Source of the DNA: an uncultured Oscillospiraceae bacterium
GTDB taxonomy: Bacteria; Bacillota; Clostridia; Oscillospirales; Oscillospiraceae
Assembly (NCBI GenBank): GCA_910588365.1
Contig: CAJUQS010000168.1
Location: 1-14,146, forward strand
Direction: 5' to 3'
Length of the DNA stretch: 14,146 nt
The notes under the pieces were generated by a model. The model saw nothing but the letters and a program-made list of their open reading frames with translations. It had not been told where the DNA came from and did not search any database. The translations under genes were made by a program, and so were the position numbers. Shown piece by piece: positions 6,985 through 14,115 of this stretch. The first letter of the stretch is position 1. Every line of letters begins with the position of its first letter.

Positions 6985-7086
6985 TCGTTATGTCAACAGA
7001 GCTGATCCTGAAAAGTTAAAAACTGCCGCCAGGCCGTCGGAGCCCCTCCCGCCCGCTGAAAACTTGTGGATTTGCGGGTTTCGCGG

Positions 7087-7114
7087 TTGCTTTTTCCAGG
7101 GAATGTGGTAGAAT
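7087..7114 (+). promoter_or_regulatory. sigma-A promoter of the membrane hybrid kinase unit
   Basis: TTGCTT (7087-7092) and TAGAAT (7109-7114) are separated by 16 bp, about 90 bp before the kinase start codon. Confidence 0.62.
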
Positions 7115-7115
7115 C

Positions 7116-7133
7116 ATTGGAGTACTTTCCAAT
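7116..7133 (+). promoter_or_regulatory. inverted repeat at the transcription start (possible operator)
   Basis: ATTGGA (7116-7121) and TCCAAT (7128-7133) flank 6 bp and begin 2 bp after the -10 box, so they overlap the expected +1. This could be a regulator site or a short 5'-end hairpin in the mRNA. Confidence 0.3.
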
Positions 7134-7140
7134 TTGCCCT

Positions 7141-7167
7141 CCGGGACGCGGACTGTCCGCATCCCGG
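7141..7167 (+). other. leader stem-loop before the membrane hybrid kinase
   Basis: CCGGGA-c-GCGGA (7141-7152) pairs with TCCGC-a-TCCCGG (7156-7167), an 11-bp stem with one internal mismatch and a 3-nt loop. No T tract follows and it ends about 20 nt before the ribosome site at 7190-7196, so it is not a simple terminator. Confidence 0.4.
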
Positions 7168-7204
7168 GCAAGCTCCAAAATGAGGCAGAGGGGGAGATAT
7201 CCGG

Positions 7205-9376
7205 ATGGGTAAGAGGCACTTGTGGGAGCTGGCGGCTGCCGCGCTGCTCCTGACGGCGGCCCTGGTCATTGCCGGGACGAACGGGCTGCGCTGGTCTGCG
7301 ACGGCTCTGGCCTGCGTCCTTGCGGCGCTGGCGGCTCTGGTCGTGTACCGCTTTGCGCGGGAGGACCGGCGCGCCCTGGATCAGGCCGCCAAGGCAGTCC
7401 AGTACCGGGAGCAGCTGCTGGACACCTTCTCCGACAGCGTGGACGACATCTTCATCATGCTCAGGGACGGCGGCCGGCAGGTGGAGTATATCAGCCCCAA
7501 CATCCAGCGCCTGATGGGTGTTTCGGCGGAGCAGCTGCGCCAGAACCCCCGGCTCTTCCGCCGCTTGTCCGCCGAGGAGGGGGACACCTTTACCAGGAAG
7601 GAGGTGTACGCCCTCCCCTGCGGCGGCCGCATCAGCCGGGAGCGGGCCTACATCCGTCCCCAGACCGGGGAGCGCCGCTGGTACCGGGAGACCCTGTACC
7701 GGGTGGTGGTCCAGGACGCGGAGCGGCTGATTCTGGTCCTGTCCGACCGCACCCTGGAGCAGCACATGACCGGCAGCCTCCGCCACGCCCTGGAGGCCGC
7801 CAAGAGCGCCAACGAGGCCAAGAGCCATTTCCTGGCCAATATGTCCCACGACATCCGCACGCCCCTGAACGCCGTCCAGGGCTTTGCCGCCCTGCTGGGC
7901 ATGGACGCGGGGGACCCGGACAAGGTCCGGGATTACGCGAGGAAGATCACCGTCTCCAGCCGGCACCTGCTGGGGCTGGTGAACGACGTGCTGGATATGA
8001 GCAAGATCGAGAGCGGGAAGACCTCCCTGCACGTGGCGGAGTTCCACCTGCCCGATCTTCTCGAGGAGATCCGCTCCAGCGTCCTGCCCCGGATCCACGC
8101 GAAGGATCAGCAGTTTGACATCCGTATGCAGGGGCGGGCCCCGGAAAACCTGATGGGCGACCGGCAGCGGATCTGCCAGATCCTCCTCAACCTTCTCACC
8201 AACGCGGTTCAGTACACCCCGGAGGGGGGCCGGATCGTGCTGCTCATCCAGAATCTGCCCAGGGTCTCCCCCCACTATGCCCGCCTGCGCTTCGTTGTCC
8301 AGGACAACGGAATCGGCATGAGCCAGGAGTTCATTGAGAAGATTTTCGAGCCCTTCACCAGGGCCGTCAGTTCCGTCACCAACACCGTCCAGGGGGCGGG
8401 GTTGGGCCTTGCCATCACCAAAAACCTCGTGGACCTCATGGGCGGTGTCATCTCCGTGGACAGCGCCCCCGGGAGGGGGACGGTCTTCACGGTGGAGATG
8501 GAGTTCGCCGCGGCCCAGAGGGCCCGGGACAACCAGTTCTGGCAGCAGCACGGCGTCACCAGAATCCTGGTGGTGGACGACAACGAGGACGTCTGCCTGG
8601 AGGTTCAGGGCATGATGTCCGGCACGGGGGTGGGAGTGGCCTACACCACCAGCGGACTTACCGCCGCCGAGTGGGTGGGCGAGGCCCACCGGCGGGGTGA
8701 GGACTACCACGCCGTGCTCCTGGACTGGCAGATGCCGGTGATCGACGGCCTGGAGACCGCCCGGCGCATCCGGGAGCAGGTGGGGCCGGAGCTCCCCATC
8801 CTGATTCAGACCGCCCACGACTGGAGCGGCATGGAGCAGGCGGGCCGGGAGGCGGGGGTGGACATGTTCCTCCCCAAGCCCTTCTTTGTCTCCGTCTTCC
8901 AGGACGCCCTGCGCCAGCTTTGGGACGCCCCCGCCGGGGAGGCCGGCGATCCGGCTCCCAATTTCCTGGAGGGAATGCGGTTTCTGGTGGCGGAGGACAA
9001 CGATCTGAACGCCGAGATTCTCTCTGAGATGCTGGAGCTGGAGGGGGCCGGCTGTGAGCGGGCGGTAAACGGGCTGGAGGCCGTGCGGCGCTTCGAGGCG
9101 TCCCGGCCGGGGGACTACGACATGATCCTCATGGACGTGCAGATGCCGGAGATGAACGGCTACGAGGCGGCCCGCCGGATCCGGGCCGGAGATCACCCCC
9201 GCGCCCGGTCCATCCCCATCATCGCCATGACCGCCAACGCCTTTGCCGAGGACGTGCGCAGCGCCCTGGACGCGGGGATGGACGCCCACGTGGCCAAGCC
9301 CATCGACCTGGACGTGCTGCGCGCCGCTATGGAGCCGCTGCTGGACAGGGCGCATAACCCGTTTATCGGGGCGTGA
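7205..9376 (+). CDS. membrane-anchored hybrid histidine kinase with two receiver domains
   Basis: 723 residues. Two short hydrophobic helices (about 7-24 and 32-48) with a loop of only about 7 residues anchor it but leave no extracellular sensor; signal input is probably the PAS domain (about 68-185) or the membrane itself. HisKA has MSHDIRTP with H215. HATPase has N333 (N box), DNGIGM (367-372) and GAGLGL (397-402). The first receiver (about 451-570) has D458/D459, acceptor D507 in LLDWQMP and K558. The second (about 592-712) has E597/D598, acceptor D644 in LMDVQMP and K698. Both receivers look competent. There is no HPt or DNA-binding domain, so phosphate must leave through a separate protein. 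ATG follows a GGGGGAG site with 8-nt spacing. A weak GGGCG/CGCCC hairpin overlaps the stop codon; tgt follows after 51 bp. Confidence 0.93.
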   Translation: MGKRHLWELAAAALLLTAALVIAGTNGLRWSATALACVLAALAALVVYRFAREDRRALDQAAKAVQYREQLLDTFSDSVDDIFIMLRDGGRQVEYISPNIQRLMGVSAEQLRQNPRLFRRLSAEEGDTFTRKEVYALPCGGRISRERAYIRPQTGERRWYRETLYRVVVQDAERLILVLSDRTLEQHMTGSLRHALEAAKSANEAKSHFLANMSHDIRTPLNAVQGFAALLGMDAGDPDKVRDYARKITVSSRHLLGLVNDVLDMSKIESGKTSLHVAEFHLPDLLEEIRSSVLPRIHAKDQQFDIRMQGRAPENLMGDRQRICQILLNLLTNAVQYTPEGGRIVLLIQNLPRVSPHYARLRFVVQDNGIGMSQEFIEKIFEPFTRAVSSVTNTVQGAGLGLAITKNLVDLMGGVISVDSAPGRGTVFTVEMEFAAAQRARDNQFWQQHGVTRILVVDDNEDVCLEVQGMMSGTGVGVAYTTSGLTAAEWVGEAHRRGEDYHAVLLDWQMPVIDGLETARRIREQVGPELPILIQTAHDWSGMEQAGREAGVDMFLPKPFFVSVFQDALRQLWDAPAGEAGDPAPNFLEGMRFLVAEDNDLNAEILSEMLELEGAGCERAVNGLEAVRRFEASRPGDYDMILMDVQMPEMNGYEAARRIRAGDHPRARSIPIIAMTANAFAEDVRSALDAGMDAHVAKPIDLDVLRAAMEPLLDRAHNPFIGA

Positions 9377-9427
9377 GCGCCCGCTTTCAGAACCTGTATT
9401 CATCTGCCGAAACGAAAGGATTTCCCT

Positions 9428-10561
9428 ATGTTCAATGTCATCAAACAAGAGGACCGGGCCCGGCGGGGCCGGTTTTCCTGCGCCCACGGCGGAGTGGTGG
9501 AGACCCCCGTCTTTATGAATGTGGGCACTCAGGGCGCCATCAAGGGGGCGGTGAGCGCCCACGATCTGAAGGAGCTGAAGTGCCAGATTGAGCTGAGCAA
9601 CACCTACCACCTCCACCTCCGCCCGGGGGACGGGGTGGTGCGGGCCCTGGGGGGCCTGCACAGGATGATGGACTGGGACGGGCCTATCCTCACCGACTCC
9701 GGCGGCTTCCAGGTGTTCTCACTGGCGGGCCTGCGGAAGATCACCGAGGAGGGCGTCACCTTTGCCTCCCACATCGACGGGCGGCGGATCTTCATGGGCC
9801 CCGAGGAGTCCATGGCCATCCAGTCCAATCTGGGCAGCGACATCGCCATGGCCTTTGACGAGTGTGTGGAGAACCCCGCGCCCTACGACTATGTCAAGCA
9901 GTCCTGCGAGCGGACCCTGCGCTGGCTGAAGCGCTGCAAGGCGGAGCACGACCGGCTCAACGCCCTGCCGGACTGCCTCAACCCCGGGCAGCTCCTCTTC
10001 GGTATCAACCAGGGGGGCACCTATGAGGACCTGCGCGTTTGGAGTATGCAGGAGAGCGCCAAGGTGGGCTGCGATGGCTACGGCATCGGCGGCCTGGCGG
10101 TGGGCGAGGCGACGGAGGTCATGTACCGGATCCTGGACGTGGTCCTGCCCCACGCCCCCCAGGACAAGCCCCGCTACCTCATGGGCGTGGGCACCCCCTC
10201 TAACCTCATTGAGGGCGTGTGGCGGGGAATCGATTTCTTCGACTGCGTCATGCCCGCCCGGAACGCCCGCCACGGCAAGCTCTTCACCTGGCAGGGGAGC
10301 CTGAATATCAAGAATGAGAAATACAAGCTGGACGAGGGACCCATTGACCCGCAGTGCGGCTGTCCGGTCTGCCGCAGCTTCTCCCGGGCCTACCTCCGCC
10401 ACCTGTTCAAGGCGGAGGAGATGCTGGCCATGCGCCTGGCGGTACAGCACAATTTGTGGTTTTACAACACCCTCATGGAGCGCATCCGGGATGCCCTGGA
10501 CAGTGGGGCGTACGCCGCCTTCCGGGAGGAGTACAGCCGGAAGCTGGGCGAGCGGCTCTGA
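9428..10561 (+). CDS. tgt: tRNA-guanine(34) transglycosylase (queuine/preQ1 insertion)
   Basis: 377 residues, normal family length. It exchanges guanine-34 in the GUN anticodons of Asp, Asn, His and Tyr tRNAs for a queuosine precursor. Visible: DSGGFQVFSL with the base-recognition Asp at 90, FDCVMPARNARHG with the nucleophile Asp at 272, and the zinc site C310-G-C312-x2-C315 plus H341, which correspond to the E. coli residues D89, D264, C302, C304, C307 and H333. One deviation: MPAR where MPTR is usual. The start has an AAAGGA site. The usual neighbours queA, yajC and ruvB are absent; instead it follows a hybrid kinase by 51 bp and precedes a nitrilase-family gene by 47 bp, with no clear promoter of its own. 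Whether the precursor is made (preQ1) or salvaged (queuine) cannot be told here. Confidence 0.96.
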   Translation: MFNVIKQEDRARRGRFSCAHGGVVETPVFMNVGTQGAIKGAVSAHDLKELKCQIELSNTYHLHLRPGDGVVRALGGLHRMMDWDGPILTDSGGFQVFSLAGLRKITEEGVTFASHIDGRRIFMGPEESMAIQSNLGSDIAMAFDECVENPAPYDYVKQSCERTLRWLKRCKAEHDRLNALPDCLNPGQLLFGINQGGTYEDLRVWSMQESAKVGCDGYGIGGLAVGEATEVMYRILDVVLPHAPQDKPRYLMGVGTPSNLIEGVWRGIDFFDCVMPARNARHGKLFTWQGSLNIKNEKYKLDEGPIDPQCGCPVCRSFSRAYLRHLFKAEEMLAMRLAVQHNLWFYNTLMERIRDALDSGAYAAFREEYSRKLGERL

Positions 10562-10608
10562 GGAGCCGCCGTCAAGCGGGAATGGCGGGAATGCGGAGGT
10601 GTTTGCAG

Positions 10609-11502
10609 ATGAATTTACTGAAAATTGCCCTGCTGCAGATTGCCCCATGCGATACGCTGGAGGAAAATCTGGAAAAGGGCGTGAGCTATTGCAGGAAGGC
10701 CGCGGCGCTTGGGGCGGACATTGCGCTGTTCCCCGAGATGTGGAGCAACGGCTACCGCATCTACGGCCGGCCCGCCGCCGAGTGGACAGCCGAGGCGGTG
10801 CCCTCCGCCGGCGGGTTTGTCGGTGCGTTTCAGAGGCTGGCCGGCGAGTTGAACATGGCCATCGGCGTCACGCTTCTGGAGCGGTATGACGGTGGCCGCC
10901 GGAATTCCTTTGTCCTCTTTGACCGGTTCGGGGAGCGGAAGCTGGCCTACGCGAAGGTCCACACCTGCGACTTTGACGTGGAGCGGAACCTGACGCCGGG
11001 GGATGACTTCTATGTCACCGCGCTGAATACGGCCTGCGGCGAGGTAAAGGTCGGCGCGATGATCTGCTTTGACAGGGAGTTTCCCGAGAGTGCGCGGATT
11101 TTGATGCTGAAAGGCGCCGAGCTGATTCTCGTGCCGAACGCCTGCCCCATGGAGATCAACCGGATCTCCCAGCTGCGGGCCAGGGCCTACGAAAATATGC
11201 TGGCAATCGCCACCTGCAACTACCCGGAGACGGTGCCGGACTGCAACGGCGGCTCCAGCGTCTTTGACGGCGTGGCCTACCTGCCGGAGCTGGAGGGATC
11301 AAGGGATACCTGCCTCCTGCTGGCGGACGGAGGCGAGGGGATCTATACGGCGGAGCTCGATCTGGACCAGCTCCGCCGCTACCGGGAGAGCGAGGTCCAC
11401 GGCAACGCCTACCGCCGCCCGTCCAAGTACGCGCCCCTGCTGGACAGGCGGGTTGACGCCCCGTTCCGCAGGCCCGGCTGCCGGGACCAGAGTCTGCTTT
11501 AA
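10609..11502 (+). CDS. nitrilase-superfamily carbon-nitrogen hydrolase
   Basis: 297 residues, one CN-hydrolase domain. The Glu-Lys-Cys triad is visible: E43 in ALFPEMW, K116 in YAKVHTCDFD and C153 in MICFDREFPE. Family members hydrolyse amides, N-carbamyl compounds or nitriles in the cytoplasm. The general form resembles N-carbamoylputrescine amidase and omega-amidase-like clades, but the substrate cannot be fixed from sequence, and no agmatine deiminase or other polyamine gene is in view to support that reading. ATG 10609 is chosen because GGAGGT ends 8 nt before it; in-frame ATGs at 10582 and 10591 lack such a site. It lies 47 bp after tgt without a terminator between, so it is probably in the same transcript. 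A weak terminator follows. Confidence 0.9.
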   Translation: MNLLKIALLQIAPCDTLEENLEKGVSYCRKAAALGADIALFPEMWSNGYRIYGRPAAEWTAEAVPSAGGFVGAFQRLAGELNMAIGVTLLERYDGGRRNSFVLFDRFGERKLAYAKVHTCDFDVERNLTPGDDFYVTALNTACGEVKVGAMICFDREFPESARILMLKGAELILVPNACPMEINRISQLRARAYENMLAIATCNYPETVPDCNGGSSVFDGVAYLPELEGSRDTCLLLADGGEGIYTAELDLDQLRRYRESEVHGNAYRRPSKYAPLLDRRVDAPFRRPGCRDQSLL

Positions 11503-11512
11503 AACGGGCGGA

Positions 11513-11535
11513 ATGCCGTCTGAGGGCATCTTTTT
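11513..11535 (+). terminator. terminator after the nitrilase-family gene
   Basis: ATGCC/GGCAT (5 bp, 7-nt loop) is followed by CTTTTT, 10 bp after the stop. The stem is short but the T tract is good. Confidence 0.5.
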
Positions 11536-11559
11536 CTGCGGAAAGCGCCGCCCTCCCCG

Positions 11560-11588
11560 TTGACAGAACGGTAAAATCCCGATATAAT
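11560..11588 (+). promoter_or_regulatory. perfect consensus sigma-A promoter of greA
   Basis: TTGACA (11560-11565) and TATAAT (11583-11588) are both perfect, with the ideal 17-bp spacing. Transcription should start near 11595, giving a leader of about 80 nt. Confidence 0.93.
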
Positions 11589-11615
11589 GCATAGAATGGC
11601 AGTAGCATCCATGCC

Positions 11616-11642
11616 GCTCTCCAGTCCTTCTGGCCGCAGAGC
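11616..11642 (+). other. greA leader stem-loop
   Basis: GCTCT-CCAG pairs with CTGG-(ccgc bulge)-AGAGC around a TCCTT loop, 9 bp in all. It ends about 15 nt before the ribosome site. No T tract follows. Confidence 0.3.
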
Positions 11643-11673
11643 TGGCAGGGAAGATCGAAAGGATAGATGTAAC

Positions 11674-12150
11674 ATGAAAAAAGAGTTCAAAATGAGCCAG
11701 TCCCGCTTTGACGAGCTGGAGAAGGAGCTGAATTACCTCAAGACCACCCGCAGCGACGAGGTGGCGGAGATGATCAAGGTGGCCCGGGGCTTCGGCGATC
11801 TGAGCGAGAACAGCGAGTACGACGAGGCGAAAAATGAGCAGGGCAAGCTCTACTCCCGTATCGGTGAGCTGGAGAATATCCTGCTCCACGCGGTCATCAT
11901 CGAGGAGGGCGACATGCCCGCCGGGCAGGTGACCATCGGCGCCACCGTCACCGTGACGGCGGTCAAGGCCGGCATGAGCCGCAGCTTCAAGATCGTGGGC
12001 AGCCAGGAGGCCGACGCCATGCACGGCATTATCAGCGAGGACTCCCCCTTCGGCAAGGCCCTGATGAACCGGAAGGAGGGGGAAACCGTGATTGTGAACG
12101 CTCCCGCCGGGGAGATTGAGTACCGGATCGACAAGATTGAGCGGTCCTGA
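11674..12150 (+). CDS. greA: transcription elongation factor GreA
   Basis: 158 residues, the same length as E. coli GreA. It enters the secondary channel of RNA polymerase and stimulates cleavage of backtracked transcripts. The N-terminal antiparallel coiled coil (about 8-75) carries the acidic tip in GFGDLSENSEYDEAK: D42 and E45 match the E. coli catalytic D41 and E44. The C-terminal FKBP-like domain spans about 80-158. ATG 11674 is chosen because it gives the family length and follows AAAGGA with 10-nt spacing; in-frame ATGs at 11587, 11596 and 11611 lie in or just after the -10 box and have no ribosome site. It probably forms a transcript with lysS, but a MITE now separates the two. Confidence 0.96.
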   Translation: MKKEFKMSQSRFDELEKELNYLKTTRSDEVAEMIKVARGFGDLSENSEYDEAKNEQGKLYSRIGELENILLHAVIIEEGDMPAGQVTIGATVTVTAVKAGMSRSFKIVGSQEADAMHGIISEDSPFGKALMNRKEGETVIVNAPAGEIEYRIDKIERS

Positions 12151-12226
12151 GGCCTGCCGGCGCAGGAGCTGCAAGCCGCTGTGGAGGAGGATTTCCCCCG
12201 GCGGCAGACCGCCCATATTGGCGTAA

Positions 12227-12387
12227 GAGCCTGTTTAAAATCTCTCAAGACGCCGTTTGGCGGGTCTTTTCCCGCCATGCTTCGTTGTGATCTCTTGAAA
12301 TAAAGACCATTATTCCTGCGAGATCCCGCCTGGCCTGACGGAAAAATCCCTCGTCAACCGGCATTCTTCGAGATATTAAACAGGCTC
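12227..12387. mobile_element. 161-bp MITE-like element with terminal inverted repeats and TAA target duplication
   Basis: The left end GAGCCTGTTTAAAATCTC and the right end (reverse complement GAGCCTGTTTAATATCTC) match at 17 of 18 bases. TAA lies directly outside both ends (12224-12226 and 12388-12390), as expected for a 3-bp target duplication. No transposase is encoded. An inner hairpin, GGCGGG-6-CCCGCC, lies at 12259-12276. The size, ends and lack of coding sequence fit a non-autonomous element moved in trans; the GAGCCTG-type ends with a TNA duplication are reminiscent of some IS5-family groups, from memory only. It sits between greA and lysS, 21 bp before lysS's start region proper. The 73 bp from the greA stop to the target duplication hold no separate gene. 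Confidence 0.8.
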
Positions 12388-12413
12388 TAAGACACAGAAA
12401 GAGGAGATAAATC

Positions 12414-13913
12414 ATGGCTGAAAAGAACAACGCCCCCGGCGGAGAGGCCCAGGAGTTGAGTGAGATCCTCCAGGTCCGCCGGGAGAAGCTCAGCGGCCTT
12501 CAGAGCGAGGGGCGGGACCCCTTCCAGGAGACAAAGTTTGTGGTGAGCCGCCACGCCCAGGAGATCAAGGACAACTTCGACGAGCTGGAGGGCAGTGAGA
12601 TTACCATTGCGGGCCGTCTCATGAGCAAGCGGGGCATGGGCAAGGTCAGCTTCTGCGATTTGCAGGACAAGTCCGGCCGCATCCAGCTCTACGCCCGGAA
12701 GGACGAGATGGACGAGGAGGCCTACAACCGTTTCAAGAAGTACGACATCGGCGACATTGTGGGCGTGAAGGGCGAGGTGTTCCGCACACAGCGGGGCGAG
12801 ATGAGCGTCCGCGGGAAGGAAATCACCCTGCTGTCGAAGTCCCTGCTGCCCCTGCCCGAGAAATTCCATGGGCTGACCGACAAGGAAACCCGCTACCGCC
12901 AGCGGTATGTTGATCTGATTGTCAATCCGGAGGTCCGCCGGAATTTCGAGATCCGCAGCGCCTTTATCAAGTACCTCCGCAATTTCCTGGACAGCCGCGG
13001 GTATATGGAGGTGGAGACGCCGGTGCTCAACACCATCAGTGGCGGCGCCACGGCCCGGCCCTTCATCACCCACCACAACACCCTGGATATCGACATGTAC
13101 ATGCGCATCGCCACCGAGCTGCCCCTCAAGCGGCTCATCGTGGGCGGCATGGAGCGGGTGTATGAGGTTGGCCGCATCTTCCGCAACGAGGGCATGGATA
13201 CGAAGCACAATCCGGAGTTCACCACCGTGGAGCTCTATGAGGCCTATGCGGACTTCAACGATATGATGGATCTCTTTGAGGCGCTCCTCAGCGGTGCGGC
13301 CAAAGATATCTGCGGCGGCTACCAGCTCCAGTGGCAGGGGGAGGACATCGACCTGACCCCCGGCTGGCCCCGAATGAGTATGGCCGAGGCGGTGAAGCAG
13401 CACCTGGGCGTGGACTTCATGTCCATCACCGATGACGCGGAGGCCGTGGCCGCCGCCAAGGGCGTGGGCGTGGACATGGACGGCGTGGAGCCCACCTGGG
13501 GCCACGCGCTCTATGAGTGCTTCGATCAGAAGGTGGAGGCGAAGCTGGTCCAGCCCACCTTTATCACCATGCATCCGGTGGACGTCTCCCCCCTGGCCAA
13601 GCGCTCCCCCAAGGACCCCAGGCTCACGGAGCGGTTCGAGCTGTTTATCTGCCGCAGTGAGATGGGCAACGCCTTCTCTGAGCTCAACGACCCCATTGAC
13701 CAGCGCCAGCGGTTTGAGAAGGAGGTCGCCGACCGGCTCAATGGCAACGATGAGGCCGGCATGATGGATGAGGATTTCCTCACCGCCCTGGAGTATGGTA
13801 TGCCCCCTACCGGCGGCCTGGGTATCGGCATCGACCGATGCGTGATGCTGCTGACCGGCAGCGACTCTATCCGGGATGTGATTTTGTTCCCTACGATGAA
13901 ACCGCTGGACTAA
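12414..13913 (+). CDS. lysS: lysyl-tRNA synthetase, class II
   Basis: 499 residues, normal for bacterial LysS. It charges tRNA-Lys with lysine. An N-terminal OB-fold anticodon domain (about 60-150; ITIAGRLMSKRGMGKVSFCDL) precedes the class II core. Motif 1 is FEIRSAFIKYLRNFLDSRGY (about 179 on); motif 2 includes VGRIFRNEGMDTKHNPEFT with the ATP-binding Arg at 257; motif 3 is GLGIGIDR (468-475) with Arg475. The KHNPEFT segment and the general lysine-site residues fit LysRS rather than AspRS or AsnRS. ATG follows GAGGAG with a 7-nt gap. It lies downstream of greA in the same direction, an arrangement common in Firmicutes; the MITE ends only 26 bp before the start codon. No T-box-like leader is seen. 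Confidence 0.96.
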   Translation: MAEKNNAPGGEAQELSEILQVRREKLSGLQSEGRDPFQETKFVVSRHAQEIKDNFDELEGSEITIAGRLMSKRGMGKVSFCDLQDKSGRIQLYARKDEMDEEAYNRFKKYDIGDIVGVKGEVFRTQRGEMSVRGKEITLLSKSLLPLPEKFHGLTDKETRYRQRYVDLIVNPEVRRNFEIRSAFIKYLRNFLDSRGYMEVETPVLNTISGGATARPFITHHNTLDIDMYMRIATELPLKRLIVGGMERVYEVGRIFRNEGMDTKHNPEFTTVELYEAYADFNDMMDLFEALLSGAAKDICGGYQLQWQGEDIDLTPGWPRMSMAEAVKQHLGVDFMSITDDAEAVAAAKGVGVDMDGVEPTWGHALYECFDQKVEAKLVQPTFITMHPVDVSPLAKRSPKDPRLTERFELFICRSEMGNAFSELNDPIDQRQRFEKEVADRLNGNDEAGMMDEDFLTALEYGMPPTGGLGIGIDRCVMLLTGSDSIRDVILFPTMKPLD

Positions 13914-14008
13914 AAATCGGCATTAGAAATTAGAAAAACGGACCATATCGCTGAAAAGCATGGTGTAAATTCAAAAAATTGTTACGAAGTCCGAGATGCA
14001 CATTTGAA

Positions 14009-14029
14009 TTTTACGACAGTTTTACGACA
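14009..14029 (+). repeat. tandem TTTTACGACA repeat, 11-bp period
   Basis: TTTTACGACA occurs at 14009-14018 and 14020-14029. A degenerate third copy (TTGTTACGAAG) lies near 13979. One-helical-turn spacing suits side-by-side protein binding. Function unknown. Confidence 0.5.
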
Positions 14030-14046
14030 AACGAAAAGGATTTGGT

Positions 14047-14115
14047 ATGGCAAAAGAAGTACCAGCCTCATGGCTGGTACTTCTTACTATTTTTAGATGG
14101 GAGCAATCTACATGA
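14047..14115 (+). CDS. tiny reading frame (22 aa), possible leader peptide
   Basis: ATG 14047 follows AAAGGA (14036-14041) by 5 nt and encodes 22 residues (MAKEVPASWLVLLTIFRW then EQST), mildly hydrophobic in the middle. A perfect 14-bp hairpin lies inside it. Its TGA overlaps the ATG of the next reading frame (ATGA), which would couple their translation. Such a layout fits a regulatory leader peptide, but a frame this short can arise by chance. Confidence 0.25.
   Translation: MAKEVPASWLVLLTIFRWEQST
14054..14094 (+). terminator. terminator-like hairpin downstream of lysS
   Basis: AAGAAGTACCAGCC (14054-14067) and its perfect complement (14072-14085) form a 14-bp stem with loop TCAT, followed by ACTATTTTT. 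It could end the greA-lysS transcript, or act as an attenuator for the reading frame that begins at 14112. Confidence 0.6.

Noticed and set aside
6955..7086. A chromosomal replication origin
   Set aside because: DnaA-like boxes are few and there is no dnaA, dnaN, rpmH or extended AT-rich unwinding stretch nearby; kept only as a possible regulatory cluster.
7016..9661. Minus-strand open frame of about 880 codons opposite the second kinase
   Set aside because: Same antisense effect; it has no recognisable domains and runs through the promoter and the next gene.
12227..12387. A structured riboswitch or T-box upstream of lysS
   Set aside because: The exact terminal repeats and TAA duplication are better explained by a mobile element, and no T-box core or terminator with T tract is present.
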